Source: Phycomyces blakesleeanus NRRL 1555(-)
Lineage: Eukaryota; Mucoromycota; Mucoromycetes; Mucorales; Phycomycetaceae
Assembly (NCBI RefSeq): GCF_001638985.1
Contig: NW_017265157.1
Location: 682,001-746,000, forward strand
DNA: 64,000 nt
Direction: 5' to 3'
Numbering within the stretch: the first letter of the stretch is position 1; each line of letters opens with the position of its first letter. Of the stretch, positions 1-13,480 are shown in pieces. The position numbers and the translations under genes were made by a program. The notes below the pieces were generated by a model. It did no database searches. It was not told the origin of the DNA and was given only the letters and a program-made list of their open reading frames with translations.

Positions 1-1656
1 CCAGTACCATTTTCTTTAACACTTTAAACTACCCTGTTGTTGGTCTTTGGAAAACAATAAGGGAATAAAATATCGGTGTGTAGGATGCATATTTGATTTG
101 TGCTCTTGGTTAAAAAAAAAACTGAAAACCTAAACTTCTTTCCCCTTCTTGTCCTTTTGTATCTGATTCTTTTTATAAATGCCAATGATACTTATTTGGA
201 AGAGTATGTCTTTAAATGAAAACGCCAGAAAGCAAAACAGATCACTGGTACACAGTATCTCATGCGCCCAGGCGCTTAAATATCTAACTCGTGGCCAGTA
301 TTGATTGTTCTTGTATTCACGCCTTTTGTATTTAACTTATTATAATTAAATCTATTTTTTAATTTTTATTTACTACAGGTCAAAATTTCTCAATTGGATT
401 GAGTTTAGGCGATTAAGTTCCAAAGATGATGATATCTTTACAAACTCTGCATGTGACATTTTTTATTTGTTCCTTTTTGACGTGTGAATAAGCTTTTGGT
501 CTTAATAATGATGACTTGCGATACCTTTATCTCAAGCAACATATACATAAGATCTATCGCTTTGTTTGTTGCCTTTCATTATCACTAGAAATATTACTAA
601 ATGTGTGCGTCTGTGTGTGTGTTTATTATTTTAATAAATCCTCCTTCATTTGACAAGCTCCATTCGCCAATATCTTTTTGAGAACTAAAACATATATTCA
701 AACTTTTACGGGCACGATCTCACGGTTGATATTACTCATGTGGTTGGTGTAATGACTGTCACTGGCTTAATGCAAGTGAAATTAACAATACAAAAAAAAG
801 TATATTATTAATAAAGAAGTTCATTTAATTGACAAGCATAATTGATTTCTAAAAGAACATCTCACTATAGCTACATTATATCTACAGCCATTGAATTGAT
901 AGCTGTATTCTTGACCGTTAACTCATATTTATAAAATTTATGTCACAATGAATAACTTTCTTAAGGTGAAACTTTTCAAAACACACATCGTTCGTGTATG
1001 TGTGTGTGTGTGTTTTGTAATGAATTCAAACAAAAGGGAAATGATCTTTTGTATTTAAAATAGTTATGTCAATAAATTGGTATATTTTTAACTTTTTTTC
1101 TTTTGGTTTTTTATTTTACAATATTGTCTTGGTCTTTATTCTTTAAAACGAATTCACGCATAATTTTATATGCTACTTAAGTGCTCAATTTAGTTTTACA
1201 AAATAAGTCATTGTTGAAGATTATATATTCAAAGTATTCCACAGATTGAATGCAAATTCAGTATGATAGGTTTTGCATATACTGTGATTTGGACGGTGTA
1301 ATAGATGTGGAAATAGATAATCAAAAGTATGTTTAATCAGCCATTATTTGTAGAAGCAATAAGGCTAACACTCACATAATGTATTCTAATAAATTATGTG
1401 GTATTACCAACTTTATTTGATGATAGATATTTTTTATGGTTCTGTTTCTCGTTTTAAAAAAAAATCATAATATTTCTAAGGACAGCCATATCCACTCTAC
1501 GCAAGAATACGCCAGACAAAAGAACTGGTCTTTTTTTTTTAGCTTGATGAGTGACGTATAAGATCCCGTGACATCACAATTTACACTTTGCAAGTATGTG
1601 TATCAGACCTATGATCGTCTTGCTTTACTGTTTCGACAAACCATCCATTAGACGAC
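1..1656. other. AT-rich intergenic region, no gene seen
   Basis: No reading frame of convincing length or family resemblance is visible on either strand. Two short GT-rich microsatellite patches occur near 602-621 and 995-1015. The last 100 bases are presumably the promoter and 5' UTR of the SPT4 gene that starts at 1657. Confidence 0.5.
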
Positions 1657-2277
1657 ATGTCCCACGTACTTCCACACGACAAAAAGCAACTTAGAGCATG
1701 CCTCGTATGTTCCCTTGTCAAGGTACTTCTAAAAGATGATTTGTGTACTCATCACTAAACATGATCTAATAAATAAATCCAATTATAGAATGCTTCGCAA
1801 TTTCGATCATCGGGCTGTGATAATTGCGAGGATGTACTGAGAATGCGTAAAAACATAGATCGTGTAATGGAATGCACAAGCTCAAAGTTCGAGGGGTAAT
1901 ACAGAATTATCTACCACTTGATACAACATTGTTAGAATGCATTAAATAACGCTTGGCCGATTCTTACAGAATGATCACAATGATGAATCCAAAAGAAAGT
2001 TGGGTGGCACGATGGCAGCGTATTGGTAATTAAACTTTTATTTTTATTTTATTTTTACTCTTATTTCCATTTGTTCTTTACAGTATGCATGGATTAGAAA
2101 ATCAGGACTTTTATAATGATGCTAATAATAAATAAATGTAATTGTGATTTTGTAGACACTTATGTTGTCGGCCTTTATGCTATTCGAGTTTATGGACGGA
2201 TACCTGAAGACGTCGAAGATGTATTGGAACGACGAGGAATTGCGTACAGACCAAGAGATGGCTCTGTAAAAGAATAA
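1657..2277 (+). CDS. SPT4: Transcription elongation factor SPT4 (four exons)
   Basis: SPT4 is the small zinc-binding partner of SPT5 in the DSIF complex, which travels with RNA polymerase II in the nucleus and keeps elongation processive. I assembled four exons by hand: 1657-1722, 1789-1895, 1970-2025 and 2156-2277. Every intron begins GT and ends AG and the frame stays open, giving 116 residues plus TAA, against 117 in human SPT4. The N-terminal zinc site has both cysteine pairs (ACLVC in exon 1, GCDNC in exon 2). The block MECTSSKFEG, then MMNPKESWVARWQR, then LYAIRVYGRIPEDV matches the SPT4 family almost position by position, and the end AYRPRDGS fits the family C-terminus. The exons are too short to appear as long open frames, so simple ORF calling would miss the gene. 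Family assignment is very secure; exact splice points are inferred from frame and consensus. Confidence 0.93.
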
Positions 2278-2969
2278 GAGGAATTTAAAGGTGCCTGGGT
2301 TAGCTTACTCTATGTACATGATCCGATACGCATATCATCAACACATACATACACTTTATTTTCTGTTCATACTTCTTTCCATCATATCCAATCTCTCTCT
2401 CTCGCCCTCTTTATCTCTCTTTATCCTGGTCAACAAGCTAAACCCGGTACCAGACCTACACAACTACATTGGAAGGTTCATTTTATGAGTGTGTATGCTG
2501 TACACTCAATAAACTTGAAAATCAGCATATTGTATTTTAATAATGTAAATGATTATTTGGAAAAACACAGTGCGGTTTATTGTCTATCTAAACAACCTAC
2601 TTTTGGATTCAACAACCGGTCAATTGATAATCTTATCTCGAGTAAAATAATATATTTACCAGAAAGGTGGGTATCTAATATTATACTTCAATATCCACTT
2701 TTGTCCTTGCTTGTACATTTCGAACCTTAACATATTTACTTGTTCGAGTGTAGGATACTAACTAACAATTTAAGAGTCTTTACGTAAACAATTAACCTGA
2801 CCAAATGTTCCTTTTCTTGTCAATTATACCAGTCTAGCCCACAGCTAAATGAATAATTCACTACGGAAAAAAAGTGGGGATTCAGCTGGCGATTTTCACA
2901 AATCGTAGTGGAATCTCCAGTTCCCTTTTAAGAAATATATTTAGATTGTCATTGACTGATGGGATGTTA
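2278..2969. other. Intergenic, 3' flank of SPT4
   Basis: About 690 bases without a supported gene. A short inverted pair around 2862-2918 (CACTACG ... CGTAGTG) resembles a minimal CACTA-like hairpin but is too small to call as an element. A pyrimidine-rich stretch (2390-2425) is low complexity. Confidence 0.4.
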
Positions 2970-4068
2970 CACTATAGAAAAAAGTTGCCATGTATTCTAA
3001 AATCATAGCAATTTTCGATAAAAAACCAGTAACTTTTTTAATTTCTTATCGCAAAACTAAATATAGGGTACTTTGAGCTCATTTTCGTTTTTTGAGACTT
3101 AATATATATACTTGGTTTTTAATCCTGAAAGCCATTTTAGGTGAAGATTGTATGTTGGACTACTTCCAAGCTGCAAAATTTGGTAAAGGGACAAACATGG
3201 CTAACAGATTACGTATTTTTTCAATCTAAGCTTAAAGAAGTCTTGCCACCAAAAAGTAATGGCTATGGTTACTTCTTAATGCAATATTGTTTTTTCTATT
3301 CTGTAAAGTATTTTATTTTTATTTTCTTTATTTTTCACAAAGATCTAAATTGTTAAAGACGTTTAAAAGAAATACACTTACTAGTTATCAAGGCTAGTAT
3401 TGATATAATATAAGTCTGTGAAGTTGGAAAAATAAAGTAAATTGATTAGAGGTGACAGAAAAATATTTGTATCATGTACAGTTTTGTTGTTAACATTACT
3501 CGCATGCTCACTAGAAATAATTAATTTAGAGAGTTGCATAGAATATGTCTTTGCTTTAAAGAAAAGGCAGGAGTTAATTATAGCAATGTCAACACAGAAA
3601 AGGTGTATACTCTTTGATAAAAAGAATCAATTAAGCAATATATATGCTTTCATCAATACCATAGTACTTAGAGAATAGCATTTTTTTTAGATAAAAAAAA
3701 ATGTAAAAAGTATCACATAAAAATAGAAACATGTATATTATTTAGTAACTGTATAGCTTAAACTGATACTAAATATCATTAAATTTAGTACTTCTTCTTC
3801 CCATACATCTTTATATTCAACTTCTATTATTTTGATCAATAAAAACTATAAAATTCAAATATAAAACCGTGCATTTGTTGAACCAATTATAAGAATAGAT
3901 ATACCTAAAAAAGATATAGATTTTCCATACTTGGAATATTTGATTGGATTAGATGCAAAGTATTCTGAAGTACCATAAATAGCATTCATTGAAAATAATT
4001 TTAGTTTACTAAAAGCTGATATACTGTTAGCTGGAGAACAAATGAGCTCGTATATGATATACGATCTC
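2970..4068 (-). mobile_element. Truncated non-autonomous CACTA-type element
   Basis: This stretch matches, in reverse orientation and over about 1 kb, the non-coding right end of the large CACTA element at 46,582-52,901 (its last ~1 kb, roughly 51,880-52,901). Long co-linear runs are recognisable, for example 3,580-3,850 here against 52,030-52,290 there. It starts with CACTATAGAAAA at 2970, close to the CACTGTAGAAAA end of the big element. The other end is lost where the inverted-arm element begins at 4069. There is no convincing coding capacity. Similarity was judged by eye, roughly 75-80 percent. Confidence 0.6.
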
Positions 4069-4518
4069 GTGACACGTAGGGTATTTGTAAGAAGCAATGT
4101 AACTAATCACGATACTATTGCGAGGAGGGACATTCAAGCTGTATATTATCTACGTACGGGCTAGTAGCCAACATAAGTCTTCTAACCTTAAAGAAGATGT
4201 GGTAACAAGGGACAGTAAATTACTTCAAGAGGATACGTTGGAGAGACAATAGATGTGCACTCCAATAGTTAGGATGAGTCAAATAATATTTAATTAGCTA
4301 GACGTGTAGAGATGAGAATCAGTTGTCAAAATATTAAAATGGGATATTCAAGTTTGACGAGGTAAAAAGAGATACTTTATTTATCTTCACTAAACTTTCT
4401 CTGATATGGCCTCCTCTGCCTCTTCCTCTCGCTCCTCCAATCTATACTTCGGTCTCCTTTCTTCTCGATTTCATACTCCGAAGAGAGGTGGCCGCCAACC
4501 ACCACGCACATCGTCTCA
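4069..4518 (+). repeat. Left 450-bp inverted arm
   Basis: Near-perfect inverted copy of 5636-6085. Contains the inward start codon at 4406 and a frame beginning MASSASSSRSS. The part from about 4405 to 4518 is clearly more GC-rich than its surroundings. Confidence 0.9.
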
Positions 4519-4561
4519 CTCGTATATTATCTGAGAGTTCGTAGTTATAAACTCGGACATG

Positions 4562-5595
4562 CACTGTGGTAAATGGCAGCATTTATAACTCCGTACTCGT
4601 AGCTTTTCTACGCGCTCGTAGATTCTCCAGCAAATGCAATTTGTGGGATTTCAGATTGTTTTTGCATCTAATCCAATCAATTGCTCCAAATATGGTAGAT
4701 CTATACCTTTTTAGGTACTTTAAATTTTCTTATAATTGGTCCAACAAACTTAATGTTTTATAGCAAAATATTTTTATTTTTTGACTTTATTAATAGTAAA
4801 AGTAATAAAATAAGGCTCTTCTTTAACCTTCTCATATCTATAGCATTGCCTCTAACAAAGGGTACTAAAAAATAGTAGACGAATGATAAAATAAGTATGT
4901 AAAGAAGAAAACTATAATAATTTTAAATTAAATAAAATATAGTAAAAGTCTAATTAAAATTGTAAGATCAAGGTCTTTATAAGCTACTAGATATCGCTTT
5001 GGCCAGAAATAAAAAAGGGAGTTTCGTTTAACATTACAAGAGCTATAGCTATATATCATTCTATCTATAAAATATGTGTATGTGTGCTTATCTTGTAAGG
5101 CTTTGATAAAAGGTTTTGTGTTATAGGGTCTTGTTATAGATCTCTTGCTTAGTATTGTTATCGTCCAAAAGCTATAAACTATAAATCGGTTAGTACTTCG
5201 TAAAGCCTCAAAGACTTGTCAACAATAGTAACAGTGAGAAGAAATAGAAAGAAAAAGACTTTACGAAATAAAAACACAAGTTCGCATTAAAAAGAAATAT
5301 TAGTAGGTATGACTGTTTCTGGCATAAGCTCAGATCCAAGGTACAGAGTTCATAGGGTTTGTTTGACCCTCTAGTTGATTTTTCTTTAATCAAGCAAGTA
5401 GTTCTCTTTATTCGGAAATCAAGATGGTTTCCTGGGTTGACGACTAGACTTTCATCTTCAAAATATTTCTCTAGAGCCAAAATAGGATAGAGAAACTCTA
5501 AACTTGGTAAGTGCTAGATGGTGTTCAAAAATCTGCCATTTCTTTCCAAAATAAGGCAGCTTGTTTCAAATACTCGTAGATTTTTTTCTACAGTG
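4562..5595 (+). mobile_element. Non-autonomous CACTA deletion derivative with ATG target duplication
   Basis: A 1,034-bp element bounded by CACTGTGGTAAATGGCAG at 4562 and TTTTTTTCTACAGTG ending at 5595, flanked on both sides by ATG (4559-4561 and 5596-5598). A 3-bp duplication is the hallmark of CACTA/EnSpm insertion. Its left end matches the left end of the large element at 46,582 (CACTGTAGGAAATGGCAG), and most of the rest matches, in diverged form, that element's right-hand ~1 kb. It is therefore an internally deleted copy lacking the transposase and would need help in trans to move. It lies inside the inverted-arm element. Confidence 0.82.
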
Positions 5596-5635
5596 ATGTC
5601 CTATTGTGGCAGCAGAAAAGAGCCGTTTGAGCTTC

Positions 5636-6085
5636 TGAGACGATGTGCGTGGTGGTTGGCGGCCACCTCTCTTCGGAGTATAAAATCGAGAAGAAAGGAG
5701 ACCGAAGTATAGATTGGAGGAGCGAGAGGAAGAGGCAGAGGAGGCCATATCAGAGAAAGTTTAGTGAAGATAAATAAAGTATCTCTTTTTACCTCGTCAA
5801 ACTTGAATATCCCGTTTTAATATTTTGACAACTGATTCTCATCTCTACACGTCTAGCTAATTAAATATTATTTGACTCATCCTAACTATTGGAGTGCACA
5901 TCTATTGTCTCTCCAACGTATCCTCTTGAAGTAATTTACTGTCCCTTGTTACCACATCTTCTTTAAGGTTAGAAGACTTATGTTGGCTACTAGCCCGTAC
6001 GTAGATAATATACAGCTTGAATGTCCCTCCTCGCAATAGTATCGTGATTAGTTACATTGCTTCTTACAAATACCCTACGTGTCAC
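5636..6085 (-). repeat. Right 450-bp inverted arm
   Basis: Inverted partner of 4069-4518. Carries the mirror-image start codon at 5748 on the minus strand. One visible coding difference between arms is a His in the left arm against Tyr here. Confidence 0.9.
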
Positions 6086-6269
6086 TTCACAATTACTGGC
6101 TTTCTTTTTTAGGCTATCTTTTTACGAATATCAAGCATCATTAAACTCCGTCCATTTCCTTTTTTGGCCAGAACTGCATCCCCGGGCGCGCCGTTGACAG
6201 GATGAGAATAGAGTTAAGAAGGGAATCCCCCTTTTCATCTATCAATCAAACCAGGAAGGAACATTCATC

Positions 6270-7182
6270 ATGTCTTGCAGAGTCAGTATACTAGCCATTA
6301 GATAAATTAGATAATGGATGGATAAGGATTGAATGACTTTGGTGGGTGCAATTTGTGCACTTAGTGTCCCCATCATACTGTCATCATTAGAAATGATGAA
6401 GCGGGGTTTTCATTGCTCATTGGCATTCTAAGCAGCAACTAACTGACGTTTTTGTTCTTTATATTTTCTTAGCTTCAAGAATACCAGGTTCGTATAATGC
6501 ATTCCAGTCAATTGAAACTAGACAGAGCTGACCTAAATGAAATGGACCCCAAGTTAGAAGGCAACAAGCAATTTAACTATGACTTTATGTTTCTTTAGGT
6601 GGTTGGGCGTAAGCTTCCCTCAGCAAAGGAGACTTCTCCCAAGCTTTACCGTATGAGAATTTTTGCTCCCAACACTGTTGTTGCCAAGTCTCGTTTCTGG
6701 TACTTCTTGAAGAAGCTCCGCAAGGTCAAGAAGGCTGCCGGTGAAATTGTCTCCATCAACCAGGTAAGATATTAAGGAACTTGAATATATACACACGTAT
6801 ATGTACTTAATATACTCAATATAATTTGATTGGAAATAAATAGATCTCCGAGAAGCGCCCTGAGCAGATCAAGAACTTTGGTATCTGGCTCCGTTATGAC
6901 TCTCGCTCTGGCACCCACAATATGTACAAAGAGTACCGCGAGATGTCTCGCTGCGAGGCCGTTGCCACATGCTATCAGGATATGGCTGCCCGTCACCGTG
7001 CTCGCTTTAGATCAGTTCAGATCATCCGCGTTGCTGATGTTAAGAACGCTGATGTCCGTCGCCAGTACATCAAACAGCTTTTGACTCCTAAGCTTGCTTT
7101 CCCTCTTCCCCACCGCGTCCAACGCGCCGAAAAGGGCAACCGATCGCTTTACTTGGCCAAGCGTCCCTCCACTTTCTACTAA
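6270..7182 (+). CDS. RPL20: 60S ribosomal protein eL20 (L18a/L20)
   Basis: Structural protein of the large ribosomal subunit in the cytoplasm. Four exons fit: 6270-6281 (12 bases), 6473-6487 (15 bases), 6599-6763 and 6844-7182, all joined between codons, giving 176 residues, the same length as human eL20. Diagnostic stretches include [38 protein letters not shown] and ARHRARFRS, ending KRPSTFY. The first two coding exons are unusually small; the start is placed at ATG 6270 because ATGTCTTGCAGA is followed by a GT splice site and the joined N-terminus MSCRLQEYQVVGRKLP fits the family. Codons are GC-richer than the neighbourhood, as expected of a highly expressed gene. The next gene converges on it with about 220 bases between stops. 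Confidence 0.95.
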
Positions 7183-7403
7183 GTGTTCTCTTCAGATATT
7201 GCTCTTTGCTGAAAATAATATCGTTTTGAACTCCTTCATTTCATTGCCATCGACATTCATGCACTCATTAATTGTGTTACACAAACACCCCATCCATTTT
7301 ATCACTACGGCGAAGTGATCTTTAACTCACTCGCAACCTTTTAAATTTCTTTATTTAGTAAATAACATATACTGTGAATAGCTGTTTTTATATCATTATA
7401 TCT

Positions 7404-10816
<3,413 letters not shown>

Positions 10817-11559
10817 AAGAGTATGTTTAGAAGAGTTGCACTAAAAGGAAAATCAGATTCTTTCCCGATAAGTACTCGCGGTACTCACATCTTGTAAACG
10901 GTTTTAAATGTGTAACCTCATCACCATTTTTGCTCTTTTTGGGATGACGTAGGTTTGTCTGTCTCCGCAGACATTAGAAGATTAAGAAAAAAAAACAAGC
11001 TTGTAATCAAGCCAGTATTGTTTTAAACATGACAAAGGGGGGAGGATTATAAATCAATGGCACTATGCCCAGAATTATTCCTAGCTATTTTCCGATTCCT
11101 CACAGTAATTAATTATCCAATGCAATGCAATGCAATGTAATGTAATGTATTACACAATTATTATTAGTTTTTCTTTTTCTTTCTCTTTTCGTTTTGCATT
11201 TCATTTTGAGCTAGTAAACAATGTACATGTATCTTCCCACATTGTCTTTTAACAGGGTAGTTACAATTTATATATATTTTTTACTGGTACTTTAATATAA
11301 ATAATTAAAAGAGATTAATTACAGTCAAATGTAAAGTTGAGAATGTTAAAGAGCAGCACCATCAATACAAATCCGAACATTGAATTTAAGTTTTTTATTT
11401 CAGGTAGCATTTATTAGATTCTTTCAATAAGTTTTAAAATAATAACGAGGTAGACCGGTTGTCCCCATTAGAACAGTTTAAGAAGCAATACCCATACTAT
11501 TCTAAGAAAGAAAAAAACCGTTTGTCTAAGTTTAGTTAAATATTTTATTCTTATAAATA
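10817..11559. other. Promoter side of ArfGAP gene and intergenic DNA
   Basis: No gene supported. Around 11,120-11,150 a short run of the 5-mer unit ATGCA/ATGTA is a minor tandem repeat. The 10,820-10,960 part is probably the 5' UTR of the ArfGAP gene, perhaps with an intron (a GTGAGT motif on the minus strand near 10,890). Confidence 0.4.
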
Positions 11560-12896
11560 CACTCACAATCAAAAACGTTTCGACCCCCGCAAAAAATGCC
11601 TAAAAAAAATCGAAAAAATAAAAATAAAAACATTGTTTTCTCCCAATATTATTAATCGAATCCAACATGCAAGACACAAATTCATCAGAAAACACCCACA
11701 GATCATATGAAAAGGCTGATCCCTATAAATACGGATGTATCATGTACATGAATTTAGCAAATTACGAGGCGACCCAGATTTCATTGGAGGTTGGCATGAG
11801 TCTGTCAACTGTCAAGTACATCATTAAGAGAGTGGACGAGACAGGATTTTCCGAGCCAAGAAAAGGGTCCAGACGACCTAGAAAGATTGATGAGAGGACA
11901 GAAAGACACCTTATACAAATAGTTCGTAAGGACCCCTTTGCCTCATTTTCTAGGCTAAGGGCTTCCTTAAAGAACATGGAGGTATTTGTCTGCAGAAAGA
12001 CAATAATCAGTTGTCTGAAGCGTTTGAGCTTCGGATCATATATCGCAGCTCACAAGCCAGCTTTAACCGATAGCCACAAGAAAGGAAGGCTGGAATGGGC
12101 CTGTGAGCATGTTAATTGGACAGATGACCAGTGGAGAGGTGTAGTGTGGTCAGATGAATCACGCTTCACAGTTGAGGGTAATGATGGAGGAGCTAGAGCA
12201 ATCAGGAAAGTCGGTGAAAGGTTCAAGGAAGAAAATATCATCGAAGGAACCAAGTTGGGGAAGGGTAGTGTGATGACCTGGAGCTGTTTCTGGGCCGGTG
12301 GTTTTGGCCCTTTGGTGTTTCTAGATGGTAACGTAAACTAAGACCAATACATAAACACTTTGGCTCAGAACTTCCTCCCTTGATTCCAAAATCTTTCACG
12401 GGAACAGAACAGGAGTTTCGTGTTCCAAGAGGGCAACGCCAGCTGTCATACTGGGTCGTACTAGAGGTGGTGGAAAGATATCCATGAGATCCGAGGTTTT
12501 GACTACTGGCCTGCTCAAAGCCTGGATTTCAACCCCATTGAGCATCTCTGGTGGGCTCTCGAGAGGTGCATGAGTGACGAGAGGGCCAGTATTAACAACA
12601 TTGAAGATCTTAAGGTTTTAATGCAATGAGAGTGACGAAGGATAGGTTTCGAACTTTCATCAACTTTGACCAGAAGCATGCAGCATCGATGCCAGGCTGT
12701 AATTGAGACCAAAGGAGACCATACGAAATATTTGTCTTTTTTTATATTCCAATAATAAACATATATATAATCTTTTATTTGAAGTTTGAATGCTTTAGCT
12801 TTTATTACTGAAGAGCAGTTGCATATTGAATACATGCCATGATTTCTCTCAAGCATTTTTTGGGCTCAGAGATTGAAACGTTTTTGATTGTGACTG
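11560..12896 (+). mobile_element. Tc1/mariner element, 1,337 bp, TA target
   Basis: Terminal inverted repeats of about 25 bases: CACTCACAATCAAAAACGTT at 11560 and, inverted, CAGTCACAATCAAAAACGTT ending at 12896. The dinucleotide TA flanks both ends (11558-11559 and 12897-12898), as Tc1/mariner insertion requires. The length is typical for the family. It carries one transposase gene, now inactive. Confidence 0.92.
11667..12720 (+). pseudogene. Tc1-type transposase, inactivated
   Basis: The open frame from 11667 covers the helix-turn-helix N-terminal part and the first catalytic aspartate (VVWSDESRF) up to a TAA at 12339. Beyond it the frame continues as recognisable transposase with further stops: the second catalytic block reads EGNASCH where the family has a DNAPCH-like motif, so the aspartate is replaced by glycine, and the third block NPIEHLW keeps its glutamate. 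Several in-frame stops and the lost aspartate mean no active enzyme. It could still be mobilised if a related source exists, because both ends are well preserved. Confidence 0.9.
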
Positions 12897-13480
12897 TATT
12901 TGACAATCAATCAAAAGCAAACATAACTTATACAAAAATTGAAAACTTTGGTTAAAATCATATAAACTCAATTGCTATATGATGTGACATTTGATCTTAA
13001 ACTTTATTCACTCTACTGTTTATTTCAATTTGGCACACGATTACCATCATCGATAATATGTACAAGATTCAGATATTCCCTTCAAAGTTAAAAGTTTACT
13101 TATTTATACTGTTCATCTCTGTTATATCTTGAAAAGAAAAGAAAAGAAACAAAGTGCAGATGAGAAGTACGGTGAGACTTTGTTTATTGATAAAAAAGAA
13201 TGATCTTTTATTGCTATTTGCTATGTGAGTTTATATACACATTGCATATGTATTTAAGATAATGATATGAGTATATCACGTGATGTCTGTTTGTCAGGAC
13301 TGGATTGTAATTGATACTCAGTCCCAGTATTAGCCAGTTTTCTATCTAAGTGTTGTATCCAATATAATCATAGATTTAAATTAAAAGTACAGACACTCAA
13401 TAAATACGTACATTGAGTTACCAACAACTAGTAATGATACTAAAAGATATACCTTCCCTTATACAAGGAAATTATGTAAT
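12897..13480. other. Intergenic, nothing recognised
   Basis: AT-rich sequence between the Tc1 element and the 3' end of the LINE. No coding, RNA or repeat structure stands out. Confidence 0.4.

Larger units (their letters stand above)
4069..6085. mobile_element. Foldback-like element with 450-bp inverted arms
   Basis: Two arms, 4069-4518 and 5636-6085, are inverted copies of each other with only about two mismatches seen, which implies a recent origin or gene conversion. The outer ends read GTGACACGTAGGG inward. Each arm carries a GC-rich patch with an ATG at exactly 337 bases from the outer end (4406 on +, 5748 on -), opening the same Ser/Arg-rich reading frame pointing inward. Long arms that carry start codons recall the promoter-bearing terminal repeats of MuDR-type elements, so an internally deleted Mutator-like element is the best guess. 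No target duplication could be identified. The centre is occupied by a smaller CACTA-type insertion. Confidence 0.7.

Noticed and set aside
3855..4097. 80-residue minus-strand open frame
   Set aside because: It lies in the non-coding terminus of a CACTA family and is not open in the other copies.
6772..7318. Several open frames overlapping eL20 on both strands
   Set aside because: Shadows of the ribosomal protein coding sequence in other frames.
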